From positions 16,050,886-16,114,885 of the forward strand of contig NC_088789.1 in assembly GCF_949628265.1 (NCBI RefSeq): a stretch of DNA of 64,000 bases, written 5' to 3'. Source of the DNA: Cloeon dipterum. Its lineage: Eukaryota; Arthropoda; Insecta; Ephemeroptera; Baetidae. The notes beneath the pieces are model-generated. The model was not told the origin of the DNA. It worked only from the letters and a program-made list of their open reading frames with translations, and made no database searches. This document shows positions 59,101 to 64,000 of the stretch, one piece after another (the stretch's first letter is position 1; each line of letters opens with the position of its first letter). The position numbers were made by a program, and so were the translations under genes.

Positions 59101-61070
59101 ATGAAATATATTGGCAATTTACACTCTAATAGTCCATAATGAACGGCGACTAAAAGCCCTGGTCGTCCCCCCGATTTTTTTTATCTTCATAATCGCTCTC
59201 TTACACAACTTTCGCTTTAGTGCCGAGAAGAGAATTTTCGCTTGCAGCGAGGAGGAGGAGGAGCAGGCGGGAGGGACAACGATTTATCGACTTTTCACTC
59301 AATAAAAAGTTTTTAAAATTGGAATTGTTTCCTCGGGATCTTTTATTTGGCCCACGGAAAACTTTTTATGTGTCGGCATTTCAGAAGTTTTAGCGGTCCC
59401 GAATATCGACCATGAAATGCGGGAAAAGGCGACTGCTAGTCACACAAAGGAAACAAACATGCCATCTTCATTTCGTGCCGATACGTACCCGTGATAGGCG
59501 AGGAAAGACAAAAGGAAGAGGACGCACGCCAACACGTCGGCCCGGCCCACGATGCCTGACACCTGAAGCAAAATGTTAAATGTCACGTATGTGTGCTTTT
59601 CGTCTGTCGCCGCGTGCGGCAGCGGCACAAAAGCTGGGCAGTAAAATAATCAAGGACTCACCGCCTCCGTGTGCACGGGATGGGCGGCGAAAAGCGCGCC
59701 GGCGATGGCGGCAAATTGGGGCCGCAGACCGGCCACCACGACACACACTCTGGTGAACAGCACTGCAGCCATCGTGTGCAGCACGACGTTCCACGCGTGG
59801 AACCAGTACGGCTCCAGCCCGCTCAATATGTAATTGGCTCTGCGGAAAATTACAGCAGGCACACAAAAATGAGTCACAACAAATATTTATTTCTGTGCAC
59901 GGTCGATTTCTCGTTTTCCTCGGAAATTGTTAAAACATAAAATGGGTCTTTTATTATTATGCGTCAATTCCGAAGGCTCACAATGATGCAAATTGAATCC
60001 TGGTTACTCAAATATTCAAATTAAGCCTGCAAAATTAATTTAGTGTATAAACACTCTTGAAAATTCATTCAGTTCTCAATTTATTTAATTTGATTGTGAT
60101 GTTACAAAGATGTAGACAACAACAATTTATTTGTACTTCAAACGGCATTTAATTTCTACTTTGAAGCCTGAAATATTTAAACTGCCCACTATATATTTTG
60201 ATTGACATCATTAAGGCCGTCCATAAAAGCGATTAGCGTGTAGTGTGGCAGTTGGTCGGAATAATCAAGCCATCTTCGTCCCTGTTGCAATTACACGAAT
60301 ACATTCAAATGCTTTTTCGGTGTTGACAATGCCTGATGGCTTACTCGGCTGCTAATTTGCGCGAGAAAATCAATAAAGACAAAAAAATAAATGCTTGCAC
60401 GAAAATAAACAAAGTGGAGGAGGAAAACGCAGTCGTGTTGTTTTCGGGAATTGTTTCAACTGGGGGGCCGAATTGCAAAAGTGCAGAAAGGAGTGGCTCG
60501 AGGGTGCTAATTGCTCAGAGCTGCACTCTTCAAATTGGGTCAGTTGAGCGAGAAGGCGGATGCCTAAAGTCGGGCGTGTCGTGACCAAGGCGAGCGGAGC
60601 ATCAATTCAGCAACATTATCGCGCGCGCCAAACGATGCCATTTGGTCGTGAAAGTCTCTTAATCAGCAGCTCGCATCTAACGAGCGCCGCGTCTGCCGCC
60701 GCGGAGACGAAATTTGATCAGCTCGCGTAATTGGTCCACGCACGCCGCGGCTGGCGAGACGCACCAGGCGTCGTCGGGTCGTTTACCTAAAGGTCAGCAC
60801 CGTGAGCGGCCTGTAGGACTTGTGGCTGTTAGGGTCGGACATCCTGGTGCCCCAGAAGTCGTTGACGAAGAGCTCGGAGAGGCCGGTGAGGCCGAGCACG
60901 TCGCGGTTCTGCAGCACGGCGGGCACGTCGTCGTGCACAAAGTCACCTCCGAGGCTGTTGGCATAGCAGCTGAGCGCGATGGCCGCCACCGAGAAGTAGA
61001 TTTGGCCGCCGGCAGGGTCCGAGTGGCCGCTGGCCACCTGCGTGCGGCGTCGCTCGGCGGGCTGCCTCAT
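56146..61070 (-). CDS. TMTC1: TMTC1-like transmembrane and TPR protein, ER O-mannosyltransferase
   Basis: ER membrane enzyme of the family that O-mannosylates cadherins. Thirteen minus-strand exons: 60787-61070, 59662-59839, 59489-59562, 58634-58789, 58427-58499, 58252-58355, 58006-58195, 57823-57944, 57603-57767, 57059-57172, 56860-57003, 56482-56660, 56146-56408; phases agree, 681 residues. Key blocks: the luminal acidic pair FVHDDV, NDFWGTRMSDPNSHKSYRPL, AAHPVHTEAVSGIVGRADVL, LSKEIGVT, RFSIQDNPAAF, HDWQMGSLPL, GFVVAERVLF, then TPRs (VPHNAKMHYNLANLLKD, ASAHNNMGTLM, HAHYNLGQIY). The closest match by memory is vertebrate TMTC1 (NDFWG plus GIVGRADVLAC). Insect relatives are longer; the last exon loses TPR character after LAQR, and splicing at 56273 to another exon is possible. 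Start is the first ATG in a GC-rich exon. Confidence 0.88.
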
Positions 61071-61558
61071 TGATTGCGCGCTGCTCGCTCGCTCGCTCGG
61101 TGGACGGAGCTGCGGTGCTGCACTGCACTGCGGCTGTCGGCGAGCGGGCGACACTGCGGCAACCAGCACTCGCTAACCACTATCGTTTCCAAGAGCCGAG
61201 TCGCCCTGCCCGCCCGCGAGCATGCGCCCTCGCCCTTGACTGCAGTCGCTGGCAAGCCACCCCTGAATAAAGCAGCCCACCCGCCCGCCTCTAATATTGC
61301 TTTCGCGTTCGTTACTTTGGCGCTCGCCCCGCTCGCCCGCTGATCTCTTTAAAATAGCAGCCAGCATTTCGAATTCAGCGCATGCCTCCGGTCGGTGCGG
61401 TGCGCTCTAGAATAAATATGTTAATGCAGCATGCTAAAGAGCTTTTTGTTTGAAGAACGCCGGGTTTGCCGGATACACAAAGAAAGACGGGCTCTCCACT
61501 TTTCTTAAATACACGTTGACTTTATTATTAAAGAAGGGGAGAGGGAGTATGCATGCAT
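61071..61558 (-). promoter_or_regulatory. GC-rich 5' region of the TMTC1-like gene
   Basis: About 490 bases between the TMTC1-like start codon and the stop of B4GAT1 on the same strand. GC- and CpG-rich with CTCGCTCG-type short repeats near 61080-61100, as expected for a 5' UTR and promoter. It also holds the B4GAT1 3' UTR. Confidence 0.4.
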
Positions 61559-63694
61559 TCAGGGGCTGCTGCGTGCCGCCGGACTGTGCTTGATTCGAGG
61601 GTTCAGCATCCTCAGCGGGTCCTTTTGGTATCTCGCGAACACCTCCCTCTTGAAGATCTCGAAGTTGCGTCTGTTGAGGCTGTTCTGCCGCTCGCGCCAT
61701 CCCGGCCGGCTCTTTTTGTTCTGCAGGCCCCAGTGCACGGTGAAAATGGGGCTGAGAACGCGGAACTGGAAGCCGGCGACGAACGTTTCGTACACCTGCG
61801 GACATTTACGGCCCGAATTACAGCTACGTGACCACAATTCGTTATTTTGTTTTCGACGCCACGCGCGCAGCTGCGTTCATTTCGGTAAAAGCAAAAATAC
61901 ACATTTCCACCCCACACCCGAAAAACAGCATCTGCAGCCAGATAAACTGATGAAACTAACGAGAGAGCAGAGCGAGCGGCTCGTGTGTCGATGTAAATTT
62001 TGCTGCGCCAAACCCTCTCGCGTTCGCCAAACAGCTATTCGTGCACCGTTTTTTGCTCGTTGGCAATCTGCTCGGCCGGCGAGTCTGATTAATGTGAGCA
62101 GGAATCGCAAATTACGTTTTGCATTCGCGTCAGTTCGCGACGTCGCAAATTAACTGCGTCGTTCAGAGTTTTAAACACAGTTTCGGATATTTCCGTTGCC
62201 GCATAATGAGAAATTTATTCAAAAAGCCGCTTAACTTTATCCATTATCTGCCCATTGTAATGGCAAATAAATTGTTTCCCCTTAAAGCGGAATTGCCGCA
62301 ATTACACATTTGCATAAAATTAGGGGTTGCAGTGCCTTGGTCGCGGGAAGGAGATTTAAGTGTGCAAAACAAGCATGCTATACGCGTTTCAAGAATTATT
62401 GCGTTCAGATATTAACTCAAAATTAAATCTCTGCCATTAATATCTCTTTGTAACATAAAAATCATGTTTCTAGAGCAGAGTAAAACTCAAACGATTGACA
62501 ATTTTTGTATTATTTTCCAATCGTCAAGGGAAAATTATATGAAAATATGAATTAATAAATTTCAAGCTATCTAAACTATATAAAAAACCGTCTAAAAATT
62601 CCAAAACCATTCATAACCAGTCCAAAATTTCGTGAAATTGGCTAATATTTTGAAAAAGAAAGTCTCTCTTAGTGTTCTTAGTATTGAATAATAGGTGAAA
62701 TTGTTGTTTTTTTGCATAAAACCCGTGCGATTTGAATGAAAACGACGATCTTCAAATCTAAGAATCCATCCAAATTAGACTTATTTGATCCAAAAACAGT
62801 AAGATTTTCTTACAAAGGCTGAATTACGCAGTGTTAATCATATTTTTAGAGTAAAAATAATTGGCATTTTACACGTGAATAATTTTAGTATGTTTATCTA
62901 AAAATTTTAATGCTCAAAAACAATATAAATAAAAGAATATGTAATCATTCAAACTCAGAAAAAAGCTCCGTAATTTACATAGGATTCACTAATTAGATTT
63001 TTTTACAAACCTGAGTGTTTCTTGTGTAGCCGTAACCTATGAAACGTTCGTCGTGCGCAGGTACCGTGTCGGATGCCACATAAAAAGGCTCGTACAAGAA
63101 CTCAAAGTTGGTTACATTGTGGCTGACATGGACCTCCGGATTAATGTCTGGCGCCAACTGCCATCTGAAAAATGGAACGAAGCTGGGGGTTTTACTCGAA
63201 CAACCTGCATTTGTAAACCTTTACTTTGTGAAATTTGTAGCGAATTGATTATAAATGAAGACTTTTTGGTGAAAAGGTCGCGCGAGGCCCTTTTTGGCGA
63301 GCCTCACCAACTCAGACTTGTTTTGCGGAAAGCGCACGCGCTCGTCCAGTTCGTACGTGGGGATCACAAAGGCGCAGAGGCCGTCCGGACAGTGTTGCTT
63401 GCGCAGGAACGCGTCCAGCTTCTCGGCCTGCTGCCCGCTTGGCACAATATCCACGTCCGTTACGAACACGTAGCTCGTCTGGCAGTTCCTACGCGCCAGG
63501 TTGCGCATGTGGTTCTGCGGGTAGGGCAGCTTGACGCGCCAGCGCGCCGCCTCTGGCCTCCTATGACGCATCAGCAAACGCAGCGACGCCTCAGGCTTTG
63601 AGCAGTCCAGCTTCTCATTCTCCATGCCTGCCGACATTCGCGCCTCGGACGTGAAGCTCGGGTGGTCTCTTGGAATGGCAACGTGGAAGGTCAC
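61559..63694 (-). CDS. B4GAT1: Beta-1,4-glucuronyltransferase 1, C-terminal exons (partial)
   Basis: Golgi glycosyltransferase (GT49) that adds glucuronate to xylose and so primes the LARGE-dependent glycan on alpha-dystroglycan. Three minus-strand exons are present: 63225-63694, 63011-63164 and 61559-61795, giving the last 286 residues. Signatures: LPYPQNHMRNLAR, the metal-binding DxD in VTDVDIVPSG, FVIPTYELD, FPQNKSELVRLAKKG, then EPFYVASDTVPAHDERFIGYG and TFVAGFQFRVLSPIFTVHWG, followed by a basic tail. The first exon here begins at an acceptor, so the cytosolic, membrane and stem parts lie beyond the right edge. The tail after YQKDP (about 20 residues) extends past the usual family end. 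Confidence 0.92.
61796..63010 (-). other. Intron of B4GAT1
   Basis: 1.2 kb between the exons 63011-63164 (donor GTTTGT) and 61559-61795 (acceptor CCGCAG). AT-rich in the distal part; open frames on both strands carry no recognisable domain. Confidence 0.6.
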
Positions 63695-64000
63695 CTGTCC
63701 GAGGGGAAAGCGCAAACAGATGCATTTTCAGCAAATGATTAATTATTGGATTTAGCTGATACTCGATCACAGCTAATTATCTAAAAAATTAGATGTTTTG
63801 AAAATAAAAATTGCGGGTGTATACTTCCTAAAATAGTTTATGAACTGAAAACTGAACTGTGAAATTTGTGTAGTTGGTTGTATTTCTCCAAGAACTTGTT
63901 ACAATGAATTGTAAATCGGTGTGGAATGGCAAGATTGGCAAAAACGTAGCTGAGTAAAATAATTAATTTATTTTTATTTTTGTAGAAGTTCCGTTCAAGT
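63695..64000 (-). other. Intron sequence of B4GAT1 at the window edge
   Basis: AT-rich sequence ahead of the acceptor (TCGGACAG at 63702 to 63695). No coding exon is seen up to the window edge. Confidence 0.5.

Noticed and set aside
61590-62153. 187-codon + strand frame
   Set aside because: It is antisense to the last B4GAT1 exon and runs into intron sequence.
63053-63601. 182-codon + strand frame
   Set aside because: It is antisense to B4GAT1 exons carrying clear GT49 motifs.
1-64000. CRISPR arrays, operons, bacterial promoters, rRNA and tRNA genes
   Set aside because: The window is eukaryotic; no repeat-spacer array was seen and no tRNA cloverleaf or rRNA segment could be recognised by eye.

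Overview
The window is nuclear DNA from an insect. Genes are split by many short GT-AG introns (often 50-150 bases), intergenic DNA is AT-rich, and the families are animal ones (Derlin, CAP, proteasome Rpt3, TMTC, B4GAT1, RNase H2C). An insect odorant-binding-protein (OBP) cysteine signature and a DRIP/PRIP-type aquaporin narrow it to hexapods. No species can be fixed from the sequence; an early-branching winged insect with an expanded OBP repertoire, such as a mayfly, would fit but is only a guess. All exon models below were built by hand from reading frame, splice sites, phase and remembered family features; no search was run.

Layout. 256-774 (+): last two exons of an unrecognised gene. 1277-1956 (-): RNase H2 subunit C, head to head with a three-exon gene at 2504-5844 (+) that encodes a pogo/Tigger-type transposase with a damaged catalytic core (probably domesticated). 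6701-9842 (-): water-channel aquaporin, with a probable TATA-driven noncoding first exon at about 16446-16570. About 16.6-31.1 kb: no convincing coding exon. 31093-35264 (-): adenylyl cyclase-associated protein (capulet) with two alternative coding first exons. 37525-38827 (-): Derlin-2. 39906-44131 and 44921-50830 (-): two tandem paralogues, each with 22 coding exons, described next. 52306-54232 (+): proteasome ATPase Rpt3. 55392/56146-61070 (-): TMTC1-like ER O-mannosyltransferase. 61559-63694 (-): C-terminal exons of B4GAT1, running off the right edge.

The most unusual content is the tandem pair at 39.9-50.8 kb. Each gene encodes a secreted protein of about 745 residues: signal peptide, Lys/Thr/Arg-rich linker, C-type-lectin-like domain 1 (CTLD1), a cysteine spacer, CTLD2 (one exon, with an EPN sugar-binding motif), a complete six-cysteine OBP domain (C-x25-C-x3-C-x40-C-x10-C-x8-C in both copies), a second cysteine spacer, and a degenerate CTLD3. 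The OBP module is bounded by phase-0 introns on both sides, as expected of exon shuffling, and both genes share a GC-AG intron at the same position. I know of no described CTLD-OBP fusion, so this is the best candidate for a new system: secreted proteins that could combine glycan binding with capture of small hydrophobic ligands.

Other features of note are the swapped N-termini of capulet, a polyglutamine run at the place of the p97-binding tail in Derlin-2, foldback repeats in introns, and an uncertain C-terminus of the TMTC1 gene.
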